A stretch of DNA of 36,575 nt from Rikenellaceae bacterium (GCA_017415005.1 JAFQJK010000030.1:1-36575), one strand, 5' to 3'; numbered from the stretch's first letter, positions 21,978 through 31,332 are shown. Notes: generated from the letters alone by a model not told the origin. Numbers and translations: made by a program.

Positions 21978-24269
21978 ATGATCGCTATACGAAATAACCG
22001 CATTTCTGCATTGCTCCTCCTCGCGGCGGCGCTGCTGCTGGCTTCCTGCCTCAAGGAGCGCGAGGCCCTCGTCCCCGGCGTTGCCGGGGGCGAGGCTGCC
22101 GCGTTACGGCTGACGGTGCCCGCGGTCCGCGCGGGAGGCACGGACGGGACGGCCGAGGACAATGCGATCCGCGACCTGCGGGTGCTGGTCTACCGGGTTC
22201 CGGGCGGACGGCTGGCCTACCATGCCTACGTACCCGACCTGGGGGCCTCGGGAGCCGATCCGCTGACGATCGCGATGACCACCGGCACTTACGATTTCGT
22301 GTTCATTGCCAACGAGTCGTCCGATGCCGCGCTGTCGGCCCGGCTGCAGGCCTTTGCCCCGGGCTCGTCCGTGCTATCCGACCTCGACGGCGAGTCGTTC
22401 GCCGCCTCGGCCTTCGCGGCCGACAAGCCGATCCCGATGACGAGCCTTTACCGCGGCGTGACGGTGACCGGCGACCGGTCGCTGACCTATACGCCGCCCG
22501 GCGCTTCAGCCCCGGTATCGGTGTCCGGTGCCGACTGGCCGGTCGAGGTGGTCCGTCTCGGTATCCGGCTCGATCTGAGCCTGCGTACGCCGATCGGCGG
22601 TATCCGCGATGCGGCCCGCACGATCGCGATCTCCAATGTTCCCTCGCGGGTGTTCCTGTTCGATACGCAGGTGTCCGGCGCGGCCCATCCCAACAATACG
22701 GAGGCCGCAGGCGGCCCCTATGCCGCTCCGCGGACCTTTGCCATCGGAGCTCCGAACGGCGATTTCGAGTCCGATGCCCCGAACGGTTACCTGTGGACGG
22801 CCCCGCGGATCGTCCTGCCCGAGAACCGCTTCGACCCGGTCTTCCAGCCCGACCGCGCCTACGTGCTGACAGTCGGCTTCGATGACTGGCGCGGGCCGAT
22901 GAGTACGACCTTCGGGATCGGCGACGGCAGTGCGGCGCATCCGGACGACCATACGGCCCCCCGCAACTACATATTCCGGATGACGGGCCGGCTCAACGAT
23001 GCGATCGAGTTCGACGGCGCGGTGACGCCGTGGGAGGAGACGCGCCGTCCCGGCGAGGATCTGACCGATCCGGTCGATCTGTTGCCCGAGGCCAACAGCT
23101 ATATCGTGGCACCGGCCAGCGATCCGATAGGCATTCCGATCAGCCGGGCCAATGACGCGCGGGCACTTGCGCTGCTTGCGCTCTCCTCGCCGCAGCTCAC
23201 GGCAGCCGACGGGGTGGCCGGTCTGATCCGGGCCGAGCTCGTCTGGTCCGACCAGGCCGGTATTGCGGGCAAGGGGCTCGGGGCGGGTACCCCGGTGCGT
23301 GCCGTACGCGCGGTCATCGACCGCCGGGACTTTGCACGGAGCTACCTGCTCGTGACGCCCGGCGAGGTGCAGGGCAACGCGGTGGTGGCTGTTTACAAGG
23401 ACAATAACGGCAACGGCCGCTATGACAGCGGCGATCGGATCGCCTGGAGCTGGCACATCTGGGTGACCGACTACCGCCCCGGCGACGATGTGCGGCAGGA
23501 GATTCCGTGGCCGGCCGCCTGGACGAGTGCCTGGGTGGGGGGCGGCTTGGTCTACCGCTACCGCTCGGCATCGGGGGCCGACAACCTCTTTATGGACCGC
23601 AACCTGGGGGCTGTCGGCGTGCAGACCGATGACGTGTCGCGGACGATCCTGGCAGATACCGACGAGCGGGCGCTGGCCACCTATGGCCTTTATTATCAAT
23701 GGGGCCGTAAGGATCCGTTTCCCGGCCCGGCGACCGTGTCCGGTACGGGCCAGTCGGCCCTGAAGACGCTTTACGGTACCGACGGTCCCGTGGCGCGCGA
23801 CGTTGCCCCGGTCACCGCGGTCAACAATGCCCCGGGCGCGGTGGCCAATCCGGTAACGATGTACTACTCGGCATCTGCCGGCGACTGGTACACGTCCGAT
23901 GTGACGGGCTACAACGATGCGCTGTGGACGGTTTCCGGCCAACGTAAGAGCGTGTTCGATCCATGTCCCCCGGGCTGGCGCGTGCCCGATGCCGCTTCGG
24001 CCGTATGGGGCGGACTGTCCGTTCCCGGCAGTTGGACGCGCGGCTACCTCTTCCCGGCTGCGGGCTACTTCCCGGCCGCCGGGCAGTTGGTACCGCAGAC
24101 CGGCATGGGCCTCACCGGATCCGAGGGCAGCTATCCCGGCTCGGGGGCCTTCTCTGGTGCCGGCGTACTGCCGATGAGCTTCCGTTCCGGTTCGCTCGGT
24201 TTCACCGTCGGAACCGACCGCCAGACGGCGCTCCCGGTCCGGTGCGTACGCGACAAGAATGGATTGTAG
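21978..24269 (+). CDS. Fimbrial minor/tip lipoprotein with C-terminal FISUMP-like domain
   Basis: A 763-residue lipoprotein (LLLASC, Cys24). The N-terminal half resembles a minor fimbrillin of the DUF4906/Mfa-like kind: AALRLTVPAVR, IRDLRVLVYRVPGGR, TYDFVFIANES, then VEVVRLGIRLDLSLRT. A middle beta-rich part (about 370-515) is unassigned. The C-terminal part (about 530-763) matches the Fibrobacter succinogenes major paralogous (FISUMP, TIGR02145) pattern: LFMDRNLGA, YGLYYQWGRKDPFPGP, FDPCPPGWRVPD and final LPVRCVRD. FISUMP domains have a C-type-lectin-like look and are often found at pilus tips, so an adhesin role is likely but unproven. The next ORF starts within 35 nt. Confidence 0.82.
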   Translation: MIAIRNNRISALLLLAAALLLASCLKEREALVPGVAGGEAAALRLTVPAVRAGGTDGTAEDNAIRDLRVLVYRVPGGRLAYHAYVPDLGASGADPLTIAMTTGTYDFVFIANESSDAALSARLQAFAPGSSVLSDLDGESFAASAFAADKPIPMTSLYRGVTVTGDRSLTYTPPGASAPVSVSGADWPVEVVRLGIRLDLSLRTPIGGIRDAARTIAISNVPSRVFLFDTQVSGAAHPNNTEAAGGPYAAPRTFAIGAPNGDFESDAPNGYLWTAPRIVLPENRFDPVFQPDRAYVLTVGFDDWRGPMSTTFGIGDGSAAHPDDHTAPRNYIFRMTGRLNDAIEFDGAVTPWEETRRPGEDLTDPVDLLPEANSYIVAPASDPIGIPISRANDARALALLALSSPQLTAADGVAGLIRAELVWSDQAGIAGKGLGAGTPVRAVRAVIDRRDFARSYLLVTPGEVQGNAVVAVYKDNNGNGRYDSGDRIAWSWHIWVTDYRPGDDVRQEIPWPAAWTSAWVGGGLVYRYRSASGADNLFMDRNLGAVGVQTDDVSRTILADTDERALATYGLYYQWGRKDPFPGPATVSGTGQSALKTLYGTDGPVARDVAPVTAVNNAPGAVANPVTMYYSASAGDWYTSDVTGYNDALWTVSGQRKSVFDPCPPGWRVPDAASAVWGGLSVPGSWTRGYLFPAAGYFPAAGQLVPQTGMGLTGSEGSYPGSGAFSGAGVLPMSFRSGSLGFTVGTDRQTALPVRCVRDKNGL

Positions 24270-24303
24270 ACGGCGATCCGTACCCAATAGTAATGTTTCG
24301 AAT

Positions 24304-27300
24304 ATGAATGAATTGAAACAACAGTCCATGAGACGATATACCAGGATACACGGGATTGGCAGGATGCTGCCGGCACTGGCGCTGGCCTTGCTCCTTGCCG
24401 GGTGCCTGAAGGAAGAGCGGATCGGGATCGGCGATGCCGTTCGAGATGCGATCGTTTTCCAGTCTGTCCGGCAGCAGGCTGCCGCGTCGCCCTCGACGGA
24501 CGGGCCCGAGGCCAAGGGCGCGCCCGTCGAGGGAGGCGTGATGGCCGACGGCAATGTGTTCGCCGTGTCTGCTTTCCATTACCGGGGCTCTCCGGCGAGT
24601 ATCGGGTACGGTTACGCGGGCGGCCGCAATCCGGGCGATCCTTCGATCGACCATATGCCCGTCACCGTGGCCGACGGCCGGTTCGTCTATTCGCCTGCCC
24701 AGTACTGGCCCGGCAATGATGCCGACCGGTTGCAGTTCTTTGCCTACTTTCCGCTCCGCAGCGCATTCGATGGGACGGGCGGCGCGCTGGATGTCGGTTT
24801 TGCCCTCGACGGGAGCCGTCCGCAGATGACGATGGACTATACGCTGAGCGGCGACCCTGCCGAGCACCGCGATCTGCTTTGGTCGGCGACCTCGCCGCTG
24901 GACAACCAGCAGGTGAAGCTCACTTTCAACCATGCGCTCACGCGCGTCACCCTGCTGGCCCGCAAAGGCGACCGGTTCGACCGGTTCTTCCCATCCGGTC
25001 CTGCCGTGAAGATCACCGCGGCGACGATCGGGGGCGTACTGAAGGGCTCTGCGGGGCGTGTCCAGGCCGATCCCGTCTCTGGGCCGGTCTGGGGCCTTGC
25101 CGACGGCGACAACGTGTACGGCGATCTCGCGCTCACGGGGTTGCTGACGCGCGAGCCGCTGACCAGCCAGCACGAGCCGCAGTTTAAGTACCTGGCCGGA
25201 AGCGAGGGTCCGCGCCATGCGCTGATGATGATCCCGATGAGCGGGACGACCTCCACGCGCGAGGCTTTCGACAAGATGACCCTCAAGGTGACCTTCACGG
25301 TCGGCGACGGTCCCGAGAAGACACTGTCCGTACCGTTCGGGGGTGTCGACCCCTGGGCGCCGGGCAAGCATACCGAGTACCTGCTCACGATCCAGCCCGA
25401 CGAGATCGAACTGATCTACACCGTGCAGGATTGGGACCGCACCGAGGTGGACGGCGACATCGACGAACGTGAGCTGAAGGTGTCGAGCACCGAGGTGGTC
25501 GCCACGAGCGTCTACTATCCGCACGTCTATTTCTGGACGCCCGACCGTTATGTCGGCAATGTTTACCTCGATACCTTTATGGCCGACGGAACGACCCGGA
25601 TCGACGACTTTTATGCACACCTGACCGATGCCGACGGCAAGTATTTCGCTTATGATCCGGCTTCGGGCGAGGGCTTTTTCAAGTTGCAGCTCAGAGCCGA
25701 TGTGGCCCCGGGCGAGTACGACCATACGCTGGTGCTCCATGCCGACGGATTGCGCAGGCATATCCGTGTCAGGGCTACGCAGTTTACTCCTCCCTCCATG
25801 TGGAGCCATTATTCGCAGAGCACCTGGGTGGGTACTTTCCACCGGGCCGGTGAGCGGGGCGAGCGCATCATCTATGCGCAGAACGGGTCGGCGACGAACC
25901 CGTGGAGCGCCCGTGTGCTTACCGGGGGCGATTTTATCGAGTTGAGCGACTCGCCGACGCTTGATCCGGGCGTGCTGACCGCCAATCCGGGCGACCCCGA
26001 GGCCTATTATGTGACCGACGGGAAGCAGGAGGTGTCCGGGACCGGGATGGTCTATTTCCGGATCGGACTGAAAAGCACCTATCAGCCGACCGACGAAGCG
26101 CCGGCCCGTTACGGGAAGGTGGAAGTGACCACGATGTATTCATGGGGATCGACGCTCAAGTCGATCATCTATGTACGCCAGGGCGAGGCGCCGGACTATG
26201 TGATGCGTCCGACCGATCCCGGCGACCGGGCCTACGCGGTGAAGTTCAGCCCCTACAACCTGACGGCGCGGGGGATGAACGATCAGGCGCAGTCGGTGGA
26301 TGTGGCTTACAGGGACGGTGTGTTCGTCGAGTATCCGACGCAGGCCGGGGCTTTTTTCCAGTGGGGCGTGAAAGACCTGTCGATGATCCGCCGTGCCTAT
26401 CATCCCGCCTACCCCGGAGCTGTCACGGGTTGGCTTGGCGAGTTGAACTACCTCTACGGATACTGGAATACGTTGGGCCAGAGCTGGGAAACCTGCCCTC
26501 CCGGATACAGGAGGCCTTATGAGGGTAGTGTGGTCGGCCCCAATAACGAGGGCGCCGTGGCGCGCTCTGAGCTGCGCCAGAGCCTGTGGAACGATCCGGT
26601 GGCGGGCTTTTCATCCAACGCGGACTTCGATCAGGTCTGGAACGCGAATTCCCAGTGGGGGTTCTATGCCGATGGATTTTTCGACCGCAATCCCATGCAG
26701 GCCCAGAACGCTGCGGACCCCGGCACGTTGACTACCGTGAACAGGGATAGTCACCGGGTGGGCTACGTCGGCCGGGTATATTACAATCCCCATAACGACG
26801 CTTCACTGTTCATGCCGTCGGCCGGTTATCGGGAGGCGGCCGATGGCCGGCTCAACTGGCCTGCTTCGGCCGGTAATTACTGGACGGCGACCTCGCAGCG
26901 CGAAGTGGCCGTGAACGGCTACAAGAACGCCGTCGTGCACCAGGCGGGCGGGTGGCCCGGTACTTATATCGTGAGGATGATGCAGACTTTCGGCATGTCG
27001 GTGCGCTGTGTCCGGGACGACCGGCCCGCAGAGCCTGAAATTCGCATTTACGACATCGACGATGAGGAGACCGATGCGCTGATGTTCGCCTCGTATGACA
27101 ATGCAGGCGAGGGTATCGAGGAGCGGTCGTTCCGTGTGACCTGGTCGCCTGCTACGGCGACGCCCGACCTGACGGTTACGGCGGGCGAAGGCACAGCCTA
27201 CCGGATCGACTGGTCGGCTTCGAGTCCCGATGTACCGTCCAACGGTTCCGTAAGTACGGCGACCCCGGGCCAGCGCATCTTCACGGTCAAGGCGACCACG

Positions 27301-28455
27301 GCCGGTACGAGCGGCCAGACGCTGCCGTCGGGCACCGATTACGACAAGGCGACCAAGCTGACGTTCTCGCTTGCCGGTGCCGCATCGAAGTCGATCACCG
27401 TGACGCATCACGTGCTCAAGGCCGGGCATGAGCTCGAACCGGCTTCGCCTTCGCTCTACCGTTTTGTCGGCGTGTTCTGGCGTAATGACGAGGTCGGCGA
27501 GCGGCTGATCCGCATGGACGGTTATACGGGCCGGTGGTCGGCGACCGTCGTGCAGGGTATGCACTGGATCATGCTCGACACCGGGTGGTCCAAAGATCCG
27601 GCTGCGCTGACCGACAATCCGGGCAATGCCGAGAATTACCTTGTCGAGGCATACCGGCGGCATATTACGGGCAACGGTCCGGTCCGGTTCCGGATGGGTA
27701 TCGAGAAGTACGGCGATATCGGGGAGGCGTACAACCGGTTCGGCGTGGTGGCCGTGCGCCTGATCGACCAGGGGACGACCTTCCTGGTTTATGCGCGCCA
27801 GGGACAGGTGGCCGCACCGGTTGTGAGTTGGATGTCATGGGCCCCGTTCAACGTCACTTCGCCTGCCGGAGGCAATACGGCCACGCTGACGGCCGGATCG
27901 CCCGATAATTTTACCGTGCGCCCGAGCATGGCCGGCTACTATTTCGGACAGGGCACGCTGGGAGCCGCCACGCCGGCCGACAATGTTGGCAGCGCCGTGC
28001 CCCCGGCCACTGCGGGCGAGGTCTGCCCGGCGGGATACCGCAAGCCGACGGCGGCCGAGATGGCGGCCGGGCTGATCGGTTCGGGTTCCGCGACCTCCGT
28101 CTCGCTCTGGGGGTACTATGCCGACGGCTATTTCGACCGCCGCATGCCGCGCAACGTGAGCGTAGCCGGCCAGGGCCAGTCGACGACCGTGGGCAGCGGC
28201 AGTACGGTCGCCCACATCGGGCGGATATTCGTCAATCCGCAGACCGGAACATCGCTCTTTATGCCTGCGTCGGGTGCCCGCGCCAATGCGACCGGTGCGC
28301 CGGTCTACCTCGGTCGCCGGCTTGACTACTGGACCGGGACCCTCGGGTCGTGGATGACGAGTCCGGCGACGGGCGGTGACCCGGTGGTGACCGATGCTCC
28401 GGTCTACAACTCGGTGTCCAACAGCTATAAGTCGGTGCGCTGCATCAAGGAATGA
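24304..28455 (+). CDS. Giant fimbrillin-like lipoprotein with duplicated C-terminal module
   Basis: A 1383-residue lipoprotein (LLAGC, Cys34 from this start). Residues about 70-385 are a fimbrillin-like (Mfa_like_1 type) region: FVYSPAQYWP, LQFFAYFPLRS, LLWSATSPLDNQQVKLTFNH and ALTRVTLLARKGD. A beta-rich linker follows. Module A (499-902) and module B (about 1046-1383) are diverged copies: VGTFHRAGERGERII matches VGVFWRNDEVGERLI, WGFYADGFFDR matches WGYYADGYFDR, SLFMPSAG matches SLFMPASG, and SVRCVRDD matches SVRCIKE. Each contains a FISUMP-like segment (CPPGYRRP, CPAGYRKP). It is probably an elongated surface or tip adhesin. ATG 24328 is an alternative start (MRRYTR); an ATG at 24259 overlaps the previous stop and gives a poor signal peptide. 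Confidence 0.85.
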   Translation: MNELKQQSMRRYTRIHGIGRMLPALALALLLAGCLKEERIGIGDAVRDAIVFQSVRQQAAASPSTDGPEAKGAPVEGGVMADGNVFAVSAFHYRGSPASIGYGYAGGRNPGDPSIDHMPVTVADGRFVYSPAQYWPGNDADRLQFFAYFPLRSAFDGTGGALDVGFALDGSRPQMTMDYTLSGDPAEHRDLLWSATSPLDNQQVKLTFNHALTRVTLLARKGDRFDRFFPSGPAVKITAATIGGVLKGSAGRVQADPVSGPVWGLADGDNVYGDLALTGLLTREPLTSQHEPQFKYLAGSEGPRHALMMIPMSGTTSTREAFDKMTLKVTFTVGDGPEKTLSVPFGGVDPWAPGKHTEYLLTIQPDEIELIYTVQDWDRTEVDGDIDERELKVSSTEVVATSVYYPHVYFWTPDRYVGNVYLDTFMADGTTRIDDFYAHLTDADGKYFAYDPASGEGFFKLQLRADVAPGEYDHTLVLHADGLRRHIRVRATQFTPPSMWSHYSQSTWVGTFHRAGERGERIIYAQNGSATNPWSARVLTGGDFIELSDSPTLDPGVLTANPGDPEAYYVTDGKQEVSGTGMVYFRIGLKSTYQPTDEAPARYGKVEVTTMYSWGSTLKSIIYVRQGEAPDYVMRPTDPGDRAYAVKFSPYNLTARGMNDQAQSVDVAYRDGVFVEYPTQAGAFFQWGVKDLSMIRRAYHPAYPGAVTGWLGELNYLYGYWNTLGQSWETCPPGYRRPYEGSVVGPNNEGAVARSELRQSLWNDPVAGFSSNADFDQVWNANSQWGFYADGFFDRNPMQAQNAADPGTLTTVNRDSHRVGYVGRVYYNPHNDASLFMPSAGYREAADGRLNWPASAGNYWTATSQREVAVNGYKNAVVHQAGGWPGTYIVRMMQTFGMSVRCVRDDRPAEPEIRIYDIDDEETDALMFASYDNAGEGIEERSFRVTWSPATATPDLTVTAGEGTAYRIDWSASSPDVPSNGSVSTATPGQRIFTVKATTAGTSGQTLPSGTDYDKATKLTFSLAGAASKSITVTHHVLKAGHELEPASPSLYRFVGVFWRNDEVGERLIRMDGYTGRWSATVVQGMHWIMLDTGWSKDPAALTDNPGNAENYLVEAYRRHITGNGPVRFRMGIEKYGDIGEAYNRFGVVAVRLIDQGTTFLVYARQGQVAAPVVSWMSWAPFNVTSPAGGNTATLTAGSPDNFTVRPSMAGYYFGQGTLGAATPADNVGSAVPPATAGEVCPAGYRKPTAAEMAAGLIGSGSATSVSLWGYYADGYFDRRMPRNVSVAGQGQSTTVGSGSTVAHIGRIFVNPQTGTSLFMPASGARANATGAPVYLGRRLDYWTGTLGSWMTSPATGGDPVVTDAPVYNSVSNSYKSVRCIKE

Positions 28456-28472
28456 CCATGTAATGAATGGGA

Positions 28473-28498
28473 CCGTGTGGGCCGTGCGGCCCTCACGG
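28473..28498 (+). other. Strong hairpin between the giant lipoprotein and the next gene
   Basis: CCGTG-t-GGGCC, a GTGC loop, then GGCCC-t-CACGG: ten base pairs with one T-T mismatch, 17 nt after the stop codon. No U-tract follows. The next gene has an unusually clear purine-rich site, AAGAAGGAACGA, before its ATG. Confidence 0.5.
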
Positions 28499-28526
28499 AC
28501 ATCCCGCCAAGAAGGAACGATCGAAT

Positions 28527-30251
28527 ATGATACGGATAAGCAAACGAATAGCAAGCGTGACGGCTTTATGGTGCCGCCCCTTCGGGATGGCGGCGCTCGC
28601 GGCTGCCGTGCTGACGATGGCCGCCTGTGCCAGGGAGGAGGCCGGCGGCATTCCGCCCCGACCGGGCGATCCGGGAGCCAAGGTACGCATCGAGATACAC
28701 ACCGATGCCGACAGTTTTGCCCGGCCGGTGTCCAAGGCGCTGGCCGACGAGGATGCGGTGGGAGACACGCCCTGGGTGCTGGTATTTACCGGGACCGGCG
28801 ACAATGCCGTGTTCTCGGAGGCTGTTGAGGCGCAGTATACCGGTACGGCGACGGTCGCCGAGCTGACCGAAACGACAGTGCCGGGTCGGATACTGGTCAT
28901 CGCCAACGCCGGGTCGCAATTCGATCCCGGTTCCGGACCGGTCAATTTCGACGCGGCCGGACTGGCCTCGGTGCTGGCCGGGGCCAAGGTGGCGGACCTG
29001 AACGAGCGGCTGCGGACCGTTCCGCTGGCGGCCGGGTTCGGGGCTGCCGTTCCCTATGTGCCCGCCCGGGCCATTCCGATGACCGGTATGGTGGAGGCCC
29101 CGGACGGGATCAACCGGTACACGCGTATCGGTACTGCGATCAACAAGCTGCCCCTGAGGCGCATCGCGGCCAAGGTGACGGTCAGCAGTACGGCGCCCGG
29201 CTTCGAGCTGCTCGCCGTGGGAGCCATCTATGTCAACCGCAACGGCAGCTATTACCGCAGTGGCGGACCGATCCTCAAGCCCTACGGCTTTGCGCATTAC
29301 CTGTCCGGTATGTCGGGCGACGGGAGCATGGGCGGTTACAGCCCCGCCGAGGACAACACGACGGCGGGGAGCCCGCTCTATATGTTCGAGTCGGACCCGT
29401 GGGGCAATACATCGCTGATCGTACAGGGCCGTTACGAAGGGAATACCTATTTTTACCGGCTGGCGTTTTGCGATCCGGACCAGAACCTGCTCAGTGTCGA
29501 GCGCAACCGCTATTACTCTTTTACGATCCGGAGCGCGGCGCCGGGCTACCTGACGCTGGAGGAGGTGCTGGGCGGAGGCTCCGATCCGATGCCTCCCGCC
29601 AATATCGACTACGGGATTGTCGTGACCGACCTCTCGTCGCACGAGATCGTCGATAACGGCGCCTACTACCTTGGGGTGAGCAACAGCCGCTTCGAGGCCC
29701 ATACCGACGATCCGCTTACCGTGGCCGGGGGGATAGTGGCTGTCACGGTCACTACCGACGCGGGTTTGCGGGGTGTACCCCTGATGACCGTCGGCACGAA
29801 CGTGTCGGGAGCGGGGACCATGACGGTCAGTCCGTCGGGCGACATCCCGCTCGATCCTTCGGGTACGACGACCGTCGGACTGAAGATCGCGATGGATACC
29901 GGGTTCGGCACCGCCTCCGAGGGGACGGTCACGATCCGGACGGGAACACTGACCCGGACCGTTACGGTCCGGCGCCTGGCGCCGTTCAACGCCGCGGCCG
30001 GGACCTACCTCTGGCCGAGCGCCGTTGCCGCGAAAGTCGAGTCGCCCGGCGATGAGGACCGATGGCTGACCCTCTCGCTCAACGGGGTGGTCAGCGTCGG
30101 CAAGGAGGTTGTCCGGGGCGATGCGGGCGAGCTCTATGCGTTTTTCACCCGTAATAATTCATACTTCAGGTATGGGGTCGTCTATGTCTCGATGGCCGAC
30201 CGCTCGCGCACGAAGGCCTATGTGAAACAGCGTTACTACGCTCCGAACTGA
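28527..30251 (+). CDS. Fimbrial minor-subunit-like lipoprotein
   Basis: A 574-residue lipoprotein (signal sequence ending LTMAAC, Cys34). The N-terminal part (about 50-330) has a minor-fimbrillin pattern: AKVRIEIHTDADSFARP, VLVFTGTGDNAVFSEAVE, GRILVIANAGSQ, then a second domain starting LPLRRIAAKVTVSST and ending near LLSVERNRYYSFTIRS. The C-terminal quarter (about 380-574) is two beta-sandwich-like segments. The last (YGVVYVSMADRSRTKAYVKQRY) resembles part of the duplicated module of the preceding 1383-residue protein (YGKVEVTTMYSWGSTLKSII). A role as tip or accessory subunit is inferred from place and layout. ATG 28527 has a good ribosome-binding site; 20 upstream in-frame codons fall in the hairpin. 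Confidence 0.75.
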   Translation: MIRISKRIASVTALWCRPFGMAALAAAVLTMAACAREEAGGIPPRPGDPGAKVRIEIHTDADSFARPVSKALADEDAVGDTPWVLVFTGTGDNAVFSEAVEAQYTGTATVAELTETTVPGRILVIANAGSQFDPGSGPVNFDAAGLASVLAGAKVADLNERLRTVPLAAGFGAAVPYVPARAIPMTGMVEAPDGINRYTRIGTAINKLPLRRIAAKVTVSSTAPGFELLAVGAIYVNRNGSYYRSGGPILKPYGFAHYLSGMSGDGSMGGYSPAEDNTTAGSPLYMFESDPWGNTSLIVQGRYEGNTYFYRLAFCDPDQNLLSVERNRYYSFTIRSAAPGYLTLEEVLGGGSDPMPPANIDYGIVVTDLSSHEIVDNGAYYLGVSNSRFEAHTDDPLTVAGGIVAVTVTTDAGLRGVPLMTVGTNVSGAGTMTVSPSGDIPLDPSGTTTVGLKIAMDTGFGTASEGTVTIRTGTLTRTVTVRRLAPFNAAAGTYLWPSAVAAKVESPGDEDRWLTLSLNGVVSVGKEVVRGDAGELYAFFTRNNSYFRYGVVYVSMADRSRTKAYVKQRYYAPN

Positions 30252-30252
30252 T

Positions 30253-30300
30253 CGCGGCTGTCCGCGCCGCCCGCACGATACGCCGGGCCAGTGTCCGGCG
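30253..30300 (+). other. Two hairpins before the HTH regulator gene
   Basis: CGCGG-ctgt-CCGCG at 30253-30266 begins right after the stop of the lipoprotein gene. CGCCGG/CCGGCG with an 8-nt loop lies at 30281-30300. No U-tract follows. They may partly insulate the regulator genes from the structural genes. Confidence 0.4.
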
Positions 30301-30328
30301 AGCGCTCAACAGAAATCATTTTACCCGT

Positions 30329-31330
30329 ATGTCTGCTATGAAAACGATCAACCACCCGGCCAACCTGCTGTTGTTCCGCAAGCTTGAGGAGAAGTGCGGC
30401 GACCGGACCGTCCGCGAGATCCGGGAGGCCCTCGGGCTGCTCAAGGAGGCCGTATACCGGCGCAGGAAGGGGGAGGTCTCCTTCTCGCTGACCGAGGCGG
30501 CCACCCTGGCCCGCGAGTTCAATATCTCGCTTGACAAGGCGCTTGAGAATGCGTGCGGCACGAGCTGGGAGCTGCAGCTCTACGGCGGCCAGCCCGATAG
30601 CGGGCCGTCGGCCGACAGCGCGGTCTTTTTCGGCGACTTTTGCGACGAGATCGGGCAGTTGGCCCGCTCCCGGTCGTCGCGTATCTATTTCTGCTGCACG
30701 AGCCTTCCGATCCCCTTTTGCCTTGAATCGGAGGCGCTGTTACGCTACTATGTTTTCAAGAGCGCCAATACCGAGCGCCTGCCTGCCGATCGCCGGCAAA
30801 CCTTCGGCGAGACCGTTATTCCCGAGGCACGGATACCCAGGTTACAGGCCTTGTACGACGATCTGCAGGCGATCGGGTCGAGTACCTTCATTCTCAACCG
30901 TGAGCTCTTCCGCAACCTGGCGGGCGATATCGTCTACTTCCACCGAATGGGGCTGATCTCGTCCGATGAGGTCGGGTTGCTGCAAGCCGGAGTTCTCGCG
31001 ATGATCGCCCGTATCGAGCAGGTTGCCGCCGAGGGCCGCTATGACAACGGCAACAGGGCCTCGTTCTACCTGAGCGATTTCCAGTTCGAGTCGTCGCATA
31101 TCCTGTGCGAGAGCGACAGCCAGGAGATGTGCGTGCTCAACGCCACCGAGATCATGAGCAATGTGGTGGGGCGCGGCAGCGCGGCCTGCGGCGTCGTCCG
31201 CCGTCGGATCGAGGCACTGATGCGGATGTCCACCTTTGTGTCGGGTAGCGGCACGCTCTTCCGGATGAACTACTTTACCCGCAACGCCGGGATCATCAGA
31301 CAACTGACCGACGAACTTTACTGTTATTGA
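30329..31330 (+). CDS. XRE-like helix-turn-helix protein of unknown family
   Basis: A 333-residue protein that I do not recognise as a named family. Residues about 12-72 look like a Cro/C1-type HTH: LEEKCGDRTVREIREALG, EAVYRRRKGEVSF, then LTEAATLAREFNISLDKAL. The remaining 260 residues are soluble, mixed helix and strand, with a CC pair (YFCCTSLPIPFC) and no membrane segment. It may be a sensor or dimerisation domain. It sits at the 3' end of the fimbrial block and its stop is only 2 nt before the second tetR-type gene, so the two are probably translated together. ATG 30338 is an alternative start. It could control the fimbrial operon, but nothing in the sequence proves it. Confidence 0.7.
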   Translation: MSAMKTINHPANLLLFRKLEEKCGDRTVREIREALGLLKEAVYRRRKGEVSFSLTEAATLAREFNISLDKALENACGTSWELQLYGGQPDSGPSADSAVFFGDFCDEIGQLARSRSSRIYFCCTSLPIPFCLESEALLRYYVFKSANTERLPADRRQTFGETVIPEARIPRLQALYDDLQAIGSSTFILNRELFRNLAGDIVYFHRMGLISSDEVGLLQAGVLAMIARIEQVAAEGRYDNGNRASFYLSDFQFESSHILCESDSQEMCVLNATEIMSNVVGRGSAACGVVRRRIEALMRMSTFVSGSGTLFRMNYFTRNAGIIRQLTDELYCY

Positions 31331-31332
31331 CT

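Noticed and set aside
22506..24554. 682-codon ORF on the minus strand opposite the 763-residue lipoprotein gene
   Set aside because: Long antisense frames arise from GC-rich codon use. Its translation is low in hydrophobic structure, rich in Arg/Gly/His and matches no family, while the + strand has a clear lipoprotein.
24202..25842. 546-codon ORF on the minus strand opposite the giant lipoprotein
   Set aside because: The composition is that of an antisense shadow and it has no recognisable domain.
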